Shown here: in pieces, positions 1 through 5,671 of the stretch | How the letters are laid out: every line of letters begins with the position of its first letter | Numbering within the stretch: position 1 is the stretch's first letter | Origin: Bacteroidota bacterium | GTDB taxonomy: Bacteria; Bacteroidota; Bacteroidia; Bacteroidales; Prolixibacteraceae | Length of the DNA: 5,676 nucleotides | Direction of reading: 5' to 3' | NCBI GenBank assembly: GCA_030695265.1 | Contig: JAUYTA010000122.1 | Location: forward strand, 1 to 5,676 | The notes under the pieces: generated by a model | Seen by the model: only the letters and a program-made list of their open reading frames with translations | Database searches by the model: none | Told to the model about the DNA's origin: nothing | Program-made: the position numbers and the translations under genes

Positions 1-825
1 CATTTACTGTCATATTCAGGAATTGGGATGCCTTCGGATTACTGGATGCCAAGTACTAAAAATATAATGCCTGAAACCTCCATCCAAAATTCGCTTGGAA
101 TATATTGCGCTTTTGGGGAAGGTAAATATGAAGTAAGCCTCGAATCCTACTACAAAAGCCTGAACCATTTAATCGCTTTCAGGCCTGGTGAATCTCTGGC
201 AGGTACCCTGTCGGATTGGGAACAAACAATTGAAAGCAATGGCATGGGAAAAGCTTACGGACTGGAACTGTTTATCCAGAAATTGACAGGAAAAACTACA
301 GGTTGGGTCGGTGCAACGCTTAGCCGGGCTGAACGGACTTTCAGTGGACTGAATCAGGGCAAAAGCTTTCCTTATAGCTACGACCGCCTTTTTGATGCCA
401 GTTTGGTCGTAAACCATGAACTGGGGAAAAACATTGTGATTTCGGCTACCTGGAATTATGGAACTGGTTATCCGGTTACCGTTGCAACCGAACGATATGT
501 TTTTAACGACAATGAGATTTACAACAGCGAGGTGTATGTGTACGGAGAAACCAATGGCTACCGGATGCGCGATTTCCACCGTCTCGACCTTGGAATCAAC
601 TTTACCAAACAGAAACATTGGGGTGAACGAACCTGGACAGTCAGTATTTTCAACGTTTACAACCGCAAAAATCCTTGTTTTCTATATATGCAACGTGAGG
701 TATTAACCAAAACCACATCTTCAAATGGAGGCACAAAATTAACAGGAGTTCCCGGTGACCTTCGTCTCTATCAAAAAAGTCTTTTTTCGTTTTTCCCATC
801 TTTTGCGTATAGTTTTAAATTTTAA
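1..825 (+). CDS. TonB-dependent receptor, C-terminal part of the beta-barrel (5' end outside window)
   Basis: The frame is open from base 1, so the gene starts upstream; 274 C-terminal codons are present. The first ATG (base 28) is internal. Seen: alternating beta-strand and loop segments, an early SDYWMPSTKNIMPE segment, and an end at FAYSFKF with a terminal Phe, the usual C-terminal signature of outer-membrane barrels. Family knowledge: the segment with W.PST..I.PE followed by Q.S.G is typical of barrels of Bacteroidota TonB-dependent receptors, which import substrates across the outer membrane using TonB-ExbBD energy. The plug and any N-terminal carboxypeptidase-like domain are not in view, so the substrate cannot be inferred. 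A small barrel gene starts 14 nt after the stop and is probably cotranscribed. The last 28 codons recur as an orphan fragment at 1465-1551. It could also be a receptor-like barrel of another class, but TonB receptor is the best fit. Confidence 0.8.
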   Translation, partial: HLLSYSGIGMPSDYWMPSTKNIMPETSIQNSLGIYCAFGEGKYEVSLESYYKSLNHLIAFRPGESLAGTLSDWEQTIESNGMGKAYGLELFIQKLTGKTTGWVGATLSRAERTFSGLNQGKSFPYSYDRLFDASLVVNHELGKNIVISATWNYGTGYPVTVATERYVFNDNEIYNSEVYVYGETNGYRMRDFHRLDLGINFTKQKHWGERTWTVSIFNVYNRKNPCFLYMQREVLTKTTSSNGGTKLTGVPGDLRLYQKSLFSFFPSFAYSFKF

Positions 826-839
826 ACCAATCAATAATT

Positions 840-1376
840 ATGAAAAAAATCCTTTTCCTTTCAGCCTTTTTGTGTGTTCAAATCTTTGTACATGCCCAAT
901 TCAATGTTGGCGGCAATGCAATCCTTCAGTTCCCTCAGGGAGATTTCAAAAATATTTCAAAATTTGGCTATGGAGGAAACGCTTCCGTAGGATACACTTT
1001 CGACCAAAGGATTGACCTGTCATTCGTTTATACAAACTATTGGTACGGCGAATCTATAGGAGAATTTAAGTTAAACTCGAAAACTGTAGAAGCAAAATTC
1101 TTTTTTTTGAATGGGATTACGCGCCCTTATATTGGTTGTGGGGTTGGCCTATTCACCGAAATTTTCGAGGGGGATTCATTTCCCAGGCAAACAGAAAACA
1201 ATTGGGGAGTTGAACCTAAAATAGGGGCTTTATTCGATTCAAAAGTGCTAAAAAAACTGTTTATCGATGCTTCTCTTTCCTGGCTTCGTGATGATTTAAC
1301 AGGTCGTGGTCCAAATGCTATCAATCTTTCGGTAGGATTAAAATACATGATTGACTTCAAGAAAGGCAACATGTAA
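840..1376 (+). CDS. Small outer-membrane beta-barrel protein, copy 1
   Basis: 178 residues. Residues 1-19 form a signal peptide (MKK, hydrophobic core, VHA) with likely cleavage before Q20. The mature part has alternating strands such as ASVGYTFDQRIDLSFVYT, VEAKFFF, RPYIGCGVGLF, LFIDASLSW and a closing strand LSVGLKYMIDF. The size and pattern fit an 8-stranded OmpA/OmpX-like barrel (outer membrane beta-barrel family). The ATG sits 14 nt after the receptor stop in an A/T-rich leader with no Shine-Dalgarno, as usual in this phylum, so translation from the receptor transcript is likely. The paralogue at 1563-2096 shares about 110 of 177 aligned residues; signal peptide, central strands and C-terminus are conserved, while residues around 38-44, 68-75, 109-124 and 154-163 differ, as expected for surface loops. 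Function unknown; a structural or accessory partner of the receptor is inference from position only. Confidence 0.85.
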   Translation: MKKILFLSAFLCVQIFVHAQFNVGGNAILQFPQGDFKNISKFGYGGNASVGYTFDQRIDLSFVYTNYWYGESIGEFKLNSKTVEAKFFFLNGITRPYIGCGVGLFTEIFEGDSFPRQTENNWGVEPKIGALFDSKVLKKLFIDASLSWLRDDLTGRGPNAINLSVGLKYMIDFKKGNM

Positions 1377-1426
1377 TTTCCAGAAAAAATAAGGGGAAAT
1401 TATAGAAGAGGTTGCTGTTGTTAACT

Positions 1427-1461
1427 GATCCGGAAAATTATTTTTTAAAGATCCGGAAAAT
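1427..1461 (+). repeat. Short direct repeat in the spacer between the two barrel genes
   Basis: The 12-mer GATCCGGAAAAT occurs at 1427-1438 and again at 1450-1461, 23 nt apart, with a T/A-rich stretch between. It lies at the edge of the orphan receptor tail, so it may mark the recombination junction, but it could also be chance in a short A/T-rich spacer. The remaining bases from 1377 to 1464 show no promoter box or clear hairpin. Confidence 0.5.
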
Positions 1462-1464
1462 GCA

Positions 1465-1551
1465 TTAAATCCGGTTTCAGGCGACCTTCATCTCTACCAA
1501 AAAAGTTTATTTCCTTTTTTTCCATCATTTGCATATAGCTTCAAATTTTAA
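1465..1551 (+). pseudogene. Orphan 3' fragment of a TonB-dependent receptor gene
   Basis: Twenty-eight codons plus TAA match 739-825, the end of the receptor gene, without gaps (offset 726). From the GD motif on, the translations are GDLHLYQKSLFPFFPSF against GDLRLYQKSLFSFFPSF, and both finish AYSFKF. Over the last 72 nt I count 12 base differences, but only two codons change the residue (R to H, S to P). An in-frame TGA at 1426-1428 closes the frame upstream and there is no start, so no receptor is made. The stop lies 11 nt before the second barrel gene, mirroring the 14-nt gap of copy 1. The mostly synonymous changes suggest that this tail once belonged to a complete, selected receptor paralogue that was lost by deletion or never fully transferred. 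Confidence 0.85.
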
Positions 1552-1562
1552 ACTTATCGTTC

Positions 1563-2096
1563 ATGAAAAAAATCCTTTTCCTTTTAGCCTTTTTATGTGT
1601 TCAAACATTTAGTCAAGCCCAATTCAATGTTGGAGCCAACGGAATCCTTCAATTTCTTCAGGGGGATTTCAAACAAGAAACCTCCCTTGCTTACGGAGGT
1701 TCTGTTTCGGTTGGTTACACCTTTGACCAAAGAGTTGACCTTTCGCTTGTTTATACAACCTATATGTACAACAGCAGACAGGAATTTGGATTGAATTCTA
1801 AAACCGCAGAGGCTAAATTTTTCTTTTTTAAGGAAAGCACCCGTCCATATATTGGTTGCGGAGTTGGCATATATTCTAAAAGTATTACTTCAGACGATCT
1901 TCCCAAGTATATCGAAAACGTATGGGGATTTGAACCGAAAGCGGGTGTTTTGCTCGACTCTAAAATCTTGAAAAACTTGTTTGTTGATGCTTCAGTTTCA
2001 TATATGTATGCCAACACCAAATTTAATTCCCCCAAAGCGTTTAATCTGTCTGCTGGTCTAAAATATATGATTGATTTTCAGAAAGGTAGCATATAA
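1563..2096 (+). CDS. Small outer-membrane beta-barrel protein, copy 2
   Basis: 177 residues, paralogue of the 840-1376 protein. Signal peptide at residues 1-19 ending SQA with cleavage before Q20; the mature protein begins QFNVG in both copies. Shared blocks include SVGYTFDQR, EAKFFF, TRPYIGCGVG and a C-terminal GLKYMIDF strand. One residue is missing near position 71; the likely surface loops differ most. The first 22 nt of the two genes are identical. The start lies 11 nt after the stop of the orphan receptor tail, so both copies keep the order 'receptor end, then barrel'. I see no TAnnTTTG promoter in the 186-nt spacer, so it may depend on read-through from copy 1 or on an unrecognised promoter. 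It is followed by a hairpin terminator at 2120-2161. The function is unknown; both copies look intact and lack frameshifts. Confidence 0.85.
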   Translation: MKKILFLLAFLCVQTFSQAQFNVGANGILQFLQGDFKQETSLAYGGSVSVGYTFDQRVDLSLVYTTYMYNSRQEFGLNSKTAEAKFFFFKESTRPYIGCGVGIYSKSITSDDLPKYIENVWGFEPKAGVLLDSKILKNLFVDASVSYMYANTKFNSPKAFNLSAGLKYMIDFQKGSI

Positions 2097-2119
2097 ATCC
2101 CTGACTAATTACCAACATC

Positions 2120-2161
2120 AACTGATCCGATGACTTCATATCATCGGATCAGTTTCTTTTT
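2120..2161 (+). terminator. Rho-independent terminator after the second barrel gene
   Basis: A perfect 14-bp inverted repeat, AACTGATCCGATGA (2120-2133) with its complement at 2141-2154, has a 7-nt loop (CTTCATA). It is followed on the + strand by TCTTTTTT. The T-run lies only on the + side, so it is oriented to end transcription from the barrel gene, whose stop is 23 nt upstream. An identical hairpin is at 3146-3180. Confidence 0.88.
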
Positions 2162-2314
2162 TCACTTCAGCACCTCTTTCGCAGCCAGCACCAGAAACAT
2201 AAAATTGGTTGCGCCGCCGCCCATTACATATTCGGTTTGTTGCCAGAAGTAGGGCCATTCCTTCAGCTCCGGAAAATCAGGACGGATAATTCCGGTTCCT
2301 GAAACCGAACCTCC
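2162..2314 (-). pseudogene. Orphan 3' fragment of a GH9 glycoside hydrolase gene
   Basis: Fifty codons plus TGA encode exactly residues 778-827 of the intact enzyme at 3188-5671, from GGSVSGTG to KEVLK, including the catalytic-acid region TEYVMGGG. Nine base differences fall in eight sense codons and all are synonymous; the tenth changes the stop from TAA to TGA. Two codons upstream of the match is an in-frame TAA (ACT then GGA follow it), so no enzyme can be read and there is no start. Such a pattern is not expected of a decaying duplicate; it suggests the fragment comes from a homologous gene that was under purifying selection until truncation or transfer. Confidence 0.92.
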
Positions 2315-2411
2315 AGTTTATTGAAGTGATTTAATCTTAAATATAAATCATAGTCTCTTCTACAAAGCTACTCCTTATCCTTAAAATCTTCAAATTCAGC
2401 AGACAGCATTG

Positions 2412-2837
2412 CTAATTCCTTCTGGTTTTTTTTGTAGTAATCAATGAAATATAATGGTCGCCGATTGAATCATCCTTAATAATGATGATTTCACGGATAA
2501 TTGACTCATTATGAATAGTGTTGTACAAGGTGCTAAACAACTCGTGCCGAAATTTTTGAGGAGTGCTTTTCCGTGTTTTCCTCATGGTAATATCAGCAGT
2601 GTCACAGTAATAATAAAGGATTACGTCAAACGAATTGACATAATCACATACATATTGTGCCAGAAATTTCAGAAATGATGGGCTGTTTTGTTTTACTACC
2701 TCAACCTGTACCAAAGAAAGGTTGATTATTGGCAAATTAATATTAACCGGAATGGCATTTTGATTAAAGGATGAAAATTCAACCAGATATTTGTTTCCCT
2801 CTTTGGTTTCATGTGAAAGGGTATGCTCTAATTGCAT
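2412..2837 (-). CDS. DUF6169-like protein, probably C-terminally frameshifted
   Basis: 141 residues, no signal peptide or membrane segment, so cytoplasmic. Visible are an N-terminal KEGNKYLVEF strand (residues 12-21), a segment FLKFLAQYVCDYVNSFDVILYYYCDTAD (55-82) and HYISLITTKK near the end. From memory, this order (F.T..G..Y.V.F, then ..V.Y.CDT.D...R.R, then Y.SLI) resembles the Bacteroidota family DUF6169, of unknown function; I could not verify this by search. The present frame ends TRRN shortly after a run of eight A. With one extra A, or a -1 shift, it continues 19 residues past KK as NQKELAMLSAEFEDFKDKE to a TAG at 2368-2370 (total 156), which looks like a natural acidic helical end. 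The 44-residue gene lies 18 nt upstream in the same orientation, implying a two-gene operon. Sequence is A/T-rich compared with the GH9 gene. Confidence 0.7.
   Translation of the reverse strand: MQLEHTLSHETKEGNKYLVEFSSFNQNAIPVNINLPIINLSLVQVEVVKQNSPSFLKFLAQYVCDYVNSFDVILYYYCDTADITMRKTRKSTPQKFRHELFSTLYNTIHNESIIREIIIIKDDSIGDHYISLITTKKTRRN
2426..2433 (-). other. A8 slippery tract at the frameshift of the DUF6169-like gene
   Basis: Read on the - strand the codons are ACA AAA AAA ACC, which contains the heptamer A AAA AAA in the phase used by classical -1 frameshift sites. A -1 shift or one added A opens the frame to 2368. It may be a real mutation, a sequencing or assembly error at a homopolymer, or productive slippage; the sequence alone cannot decide. 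Confidence 0.55.
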
Positions 2838-2855
2838 TGCAAATAGGGAGTTAGA

Positions 2856-2990
2856 CTATTTCTTTTTGAAAAAATCGTCCTTTTTTGAAACAAGTCGCTT
2901 CTTGTTTTCTTCCTTTTCAGCCTGAAGTTTTCTCACCAGATTCAACAATTGGGGAGTAGGCTTTTCGATACGAACAGTTTTTAATAGCAT
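2856..2990 (-). CDS. Small lysine-rich protein, 44 residues, upstream partner of the DUF6169-like gene
   Basis: The ATG (2988-2990 on the - strand) begins MLLKTVRIEKPTPQLLNLV; the frame ends KKDDFFKKK followed by TAG at 2856-2858. Residues 10-35 look like an amphipathic, charged helix (LLNLVRKLQAEKEENKKRL); the protein is very basic at the C-terminus and has no signal peptide. It lies 18 nt upstream of the DUF6169-like gene in the same direction, and a TATGTTTG box is 19 nt before its ATG. I do not recognise a named family. The size, the charge, and position as first gene of a pair resemble antitoxin genes of small two-gene modules, but this is inference. The ordered amino-acid pattern and suitable context make a real gene more likely than chance. 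Confidence 0.6.
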   Translation of the reverse strand: MLLKTVRIEKPTPQLLNLVRKLQAEKEENKKRLVSKKDDFFKKK

Positions 2991-3009
2991 GGTATTTAAT
3001 TGTATTATA

Positions 3010-3017
3010 CAAACATA
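3010..3017 (-). promoter_or_regulatory. Putative Bacteroidota -7 promoter box for the two-gene cassette
   Basis: TATGTTTG on the - strand is an exact match to the phylum's TAnnTTTG -7 consensus and ends 19 nt before the ATG of the 44-residue gene. No TTG (-33 element) is present at the usual 19-21 nt spacing, so support is partial. Confidence 0.4.
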
Positions 3018-3094
3018 CCTATAATTTCAATCCGATATATGCTTCTTTCATCAATCCAATGAAATTTTTCGAATTTGATAAAAAATAAAAATCG

Positions 3095-3108
3095 TCTCTT
3101 TAAAGAGA
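3095..3108. promoter_or_regulatory. Perfect 14-bp palindrome upstream of the cassette
   Basis: TCTCTTTAAAGAGA is a perfect palindrome about 80 nt upstream of the putative -7 box. It could be a dimeric regulator site or an end of the inserted segment. The rest of 2991-3142 is A/T-rich and I see no other gene in it. Confidence 0.3.
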
Positions 3109-3142
3109 TGGAATCCTTTCAAAAACAAACGGAATCTATTCA

Positions 3143-3340
3143 ATCAACTGATCCGATGACTTCATATCATCGGATCAGTTTCTTTTTTTACTTCAGCACC
3201 TCTTTCGCTGCCAGCACCAGAAACATAAAATTGGTTGCGCCGCCTCCCATTACATATTCGGTTTGCTGCCAGAAGTAAGGCCATTCTTTTAACTCCGGAA
3301 AATCGGGACGGATAATTCCGGTTCCGGAAACCGAACCTCC
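3143..3340. repeat. Direct repeat copy B: terminator plus GH9 3' end
   Basis: Partner of copy A (2117-2314). Here the coding part is the real end of the intact GH9 gene. The two copies enclose the cassette and its flanks, 828 nt (2315-3142). Confidence 0.93.
3146..3187 (+). terminator. Second copy of the hairpin terminator, next to the GH9 stop
   Basis: The same 14-bp stem and 7-nt loop occupy 3146-3180, with the T-run at 3181-3189 on the + side. No + strand gene ends here. On the - strand the hairpin follows the GH9 stop by 7 nt but is followed by TGATTGAATA, without a U-tract, so it is at best a weak terminator or an mRNA 3'-end stabiliser for the enzyme gene. Its orientation suggests that it originated after a + strand gene. 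Confidence 0.75.
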
Positions 3341-5671
3341 GGGGATAAACGAACGATCGGCCCGGTTTACGCCATAAGCCTGAAGAACTGAACGCGAACC
3401 AACCCCGGAAACAAACGAGGATGTATTTTCACCCGGATGGTTGCCCAACACAAAGTTCAGGGCATTCAGCAGGTATTTTGAATCGTAAATTTCAGGAAAT
3501 CCTTTTTGAAGAAAATACTGGGTGACGCCAAAACTCTGAATGGTCCAGCCATCGCCCCATATATGCGGACGATAAGGCACGCCAAACGGGTTTTCAAGTT
3601 GTACCTTGTCAACTTCGGCTTTGTAATTTTTGGCAGCAGTTACCACCATTCCGGTGAGGTTCTCATCGTTGATCTGCTTCAAAACTCTGCCCAGATATCC
3701 AATTACTTCATTTCTTTTCAACACTTCAGGATTGGCATATCTCAGAATATCCTGCTTGTATTTTGCATTTCCGGTTGTGATCAGCAGTTCAACGGCTGCA
3801 TTTATTTTTGAACCTGCCAGCCTTTGATTTTTACTTGCATCCACCAACGCGTAAAGCGCTTCGGCAGCGGCAACCGACTGGCTGGAAAGCGTATCGTTAA
3901 ACCCTTTCAGAACACGCGCCGCAGTTGCCAGCGATTTGGCTACATCCAGTTCGCGTCCGGGGTTTTCTTCAGTAAAAACCAAACGGTCGTCCAAAACACC
4001 CGATTCGTGGGCAGTCACTTCGCCTTTTTTCAGGTTTGGATTGTATTTCCGGTTATCGGTCATCGTTGCTGCATCGCCCAAATGAACATATTGCCGCAAA
4101 CTGTTTTCAATGATTCCGCGGTACAAACGGCCAAGGCTTTGGTAACCGGCCAAAATGGAAATCACACCATGTTCAACCTGCTGAAGCAAATCGTTTTTCC
4201 CGTCAGGCAGATGAATTTCCACCAGATTTTGGTGCTGATCAACGGTGGTTTGGTCAATTTCAGGCCTGAACAATTCGTAAGCCTGCGACAATACCCATAC
4301 AGTACCGGCCTGCGATTCAACCCGCAAATCGTAATCACCGGCATCGTGCCAGCCTCCACGGTTTAGTCCTGCAACCTGATCCAGCGGTTTAAATTTGGTG
4401 AGTGTTGAAGATCCCTGAACATATCCGTCGAAATGATTGGTATCAACCGGAGCCATCAGCGCGTCGTCCATGTGGCAGAGGCCGTGCCAAACGCGGTAGC
4501 CTTCGTTGATGCGCATGTGGCACATCTGTACCGGCAGAAAATATTCAACCGTAGGCTGCCACACATGCCGGTCGTAAATTGTTGGGCTAATCCTGAAAGG
4601 TTCAGTGGTGTTTCCGGCATATTTTACCTGATAAATACCGGGAGTTTTGATATCCGAAAAATCGAACTGATAATAGTTGAAACGCAGGAATTTTCCCCAT
4701 TTCGGAGGTTCTACCGTCCGGATTTCCTTCAATCCGCCATCTTCCGAAATGCGGTACAAACTGGCCTTCTCCAATTTCGGATCATTTTTATCGACTTCGA
4801 TCACGGCTATTTTTTGCTGATCGGGATGGTAACCAATCTGGCTGACATGAACCACTGGTTTTGAAAGGAAATCGGGCAACACGTTACAGTCGATTACCCA
4901 TTCGATGGCGCCAACCGTTTTTCCGGGAGTAACCAGCGAGCGAACCACGAACCATCCATTGTTGTGGTAAAAACGTCCGTCGAGCAATTGCAGCGGCTGA
5001 CCTTTACTTTCGATGACCATGGTTTGTGCAGCAGTTTCAGGAGCGATGGTTAACTTTTTGCCGGTTGCCATCGGGAAAGCCTGCCAGTCGCCGTCCACAT
5101 CTTTTTCCATCGGGCCGTTTGGCTGGGTGGGGAAAATTCCGGATTGCTGATCGAGGTACCAGCTTTTGCCAAACAATATGGCCGGGAATAATTCGAAGTT
5201 GAACCCGACTTTCTTTTCCCATCCTGCCGGAAGTGGTTTGTCGAGATCGACCAGAATGCGGAATTTGTTTCCTTCGCCAATCACCCGAACATTGTAAGTG
5301 AAATACAAATCGGGATATTCAATCGGGTTAAAACCTTTGCGGTTGATGCTTGAATCGGGATAAGTACATTTTACTGATATTTCGTTTTTGGTGCGGTCAG
5401 CCGAGCGTTTGCCAACCTTCGGAATGGGTTGCCATTGGCCGGGAGTTGGCTCCAGCCGCAAATCGCCGTTGGTGGCTACGCGTGTTCCGTTCTGGATAAT
5501 TCCGACCGCTCCCTGATGCCCTTCAGGATAAATATCGAAAAACACCATCACATTTAGTCCGGGCTTTTCGAAATATTCGTGCTCGTTGATTTGAAGTGAT
5601 TGTGCGTTCAGTTTTGTGGCAACATTCAGGAGTAAAATGATTGCAAAACACAGGAAAGCTTTCTTTTTCAT
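3188..5671 (-). CDS. Secreted glycoside hydrolase family 9 enzyme (cellulase-like) with CelD_N domain
   Basis: 827 residues, complete. Signal peptide 1-23 (MKKK, hydrophobic core, LNA before Q24). Residues about 25-268 form a beta-rich region I cannot assign. About 271-362 is an Ig-like CelD_N domain starting VVHVSQIGYHP. The rest is the GH9 (alpha/alpha)6 catalytic domain. GGWHDAGDYD at 439-448 carries the Asp pair D443/D446 (general base and assisting Asp in the family). FVLGNHPGEN..SFVSGVGSRS spans 740-761, and E805 in TEYVMGGG matches the general acid. The inverting GH9 enzymes cleave beta-1,4-glucans and related substrates. The usual PHHR stretch is replaced by AYGVNRADRSF, so the substrate may not be cellulose. 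The protein is periplasmic or exported; no lipobox. Only 5 nt lie upstream, so the promoter is not visible. The 3' end is duplicated at 2162-2314. Confidence 0.92.
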   Translation of the reverse strand: MKKKAFLCFAIILLLNVATKLNAQSLQINEHEYFEKPGLNVMVFFDIYPEGHQGAVGIIQNGTRVATNGDLRLEPTPGQWQPIPKVGKRSADRTKNEISVKCTYPDSSINRKGFNPIEYPDLYFTYNVRVIGEGNKFRILVDLDKPLPAGWEKKVGFNFELFPAILFGKSWYLDQQSGIFPTQPNGPMEKDVDGDWQAFPMATGKKLTIAPETAAQTMVIESKGQPLQLLDGRFYHNNGWFVVRSLVTPGKTVGAIEWVIDCNVLPDFLSKPVVHVSQIGYHPDQQKIAVIEVDKNDPKLEKASLYRISEDGGLKEIRTVEPPKWGKFLRFNYYQFDFSDIKTPGIYQVKYAGNTTEPFRISPTIYDRHVWQPTVEYFLPVQMCHMRINEGYRVWHGLCHMDDALMAPVDTNHFDGYVQGSSTLTKFKPLDQVAGLNRGGWHDAGDYDLRVESQAGTVWVLSQAYELFRPEIDQTTVDQHQNLVEIHLPDGKNDLLQQVEHGVISILAGYQSLGRLYRGIIENSLRQYVHLGDAATMTDNRKYNPNLKKGEVTAHESGVLDDRLVFTEENPGRELDVAKSLATAARVLKGFNDTLSSQSVAAAEALYALVDASKNQRLAGSKINAAVELLITTGNAKYKQDILRYANPEVLKRNEVIGYLGRVLKQINDENLTGMVVTAAKNYKAEVDKVQLENPFGVPYRPHIWGDGWTIQSFGVTQYFLQKGFPEIYDSKYLLNALNFVLGNHPGENTSSFVSGVGSRSVLQAYGVNRADRSFIPGGSVSGTGIIRPDFPELKEWPYFWQQTEYVMGGGATNFMFLVLAAKEVLK

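Larger units (their letters stand above)
2117..2314. repeat. Direct repeat copy A: terminator plus GH9 3' end
   Basis: Matches 3143-3340 at a constant offset of 1,026 nt with no indel. The first 46 nt (hairpin and T-run) are identical; the coding part has 10 differences in 153 nt. Identity stops abruptly after the GGA codon for Gly778 of the enzyme. Confidence 0.93.

Noticed and set aside
169..618. 149-codon open frame on the - strand opposite the receptor
   Set aside because: The + strand frame has the clear barrel pattern and typical Phe end; the antisense frame has no recognisable features.
2270..2281. TCCGGAAAAT in the GH9 tail equals part of the 12-nt repeat at 1427-1461
   Set aside because: The bases encode the conserved DFPE stretch of the enzyme, so the shared 10-mer is most simply chance.
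2999..3115. Short - strand frame of about 38 codons, rich in Phe, Lys and Ile, before the cassette
   Set aside because: It is bounded by stops, lacks a usable start and overlaps the palindrome and putative promoter; composition is what A/T-rich non-coding DNA gives.
3075..3278. + strand reading frame starting with TTG across the palindrome, terminator and GH9 end
   Set aside because: It runs through the hairpin and antisense to the conserved GH9 C-terminus; no protein pattern or start context supports it.
2117..3340. Insertion sequence or transposon bounded by the direct repeats
   Set aside because: There is no transposase or integrase and no terminal inverted repeats; the 198-nt repeats are far too long for a target-site duplication and are explained by gene-end homology.
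3824..4366. 180-codon open frame on the + strand inside the GH9 gene
   Set aside because: It is antisense to the catalytic domain, without a signal or recognisable family; open antisense frames are common opposite GC-richer coding sequence.
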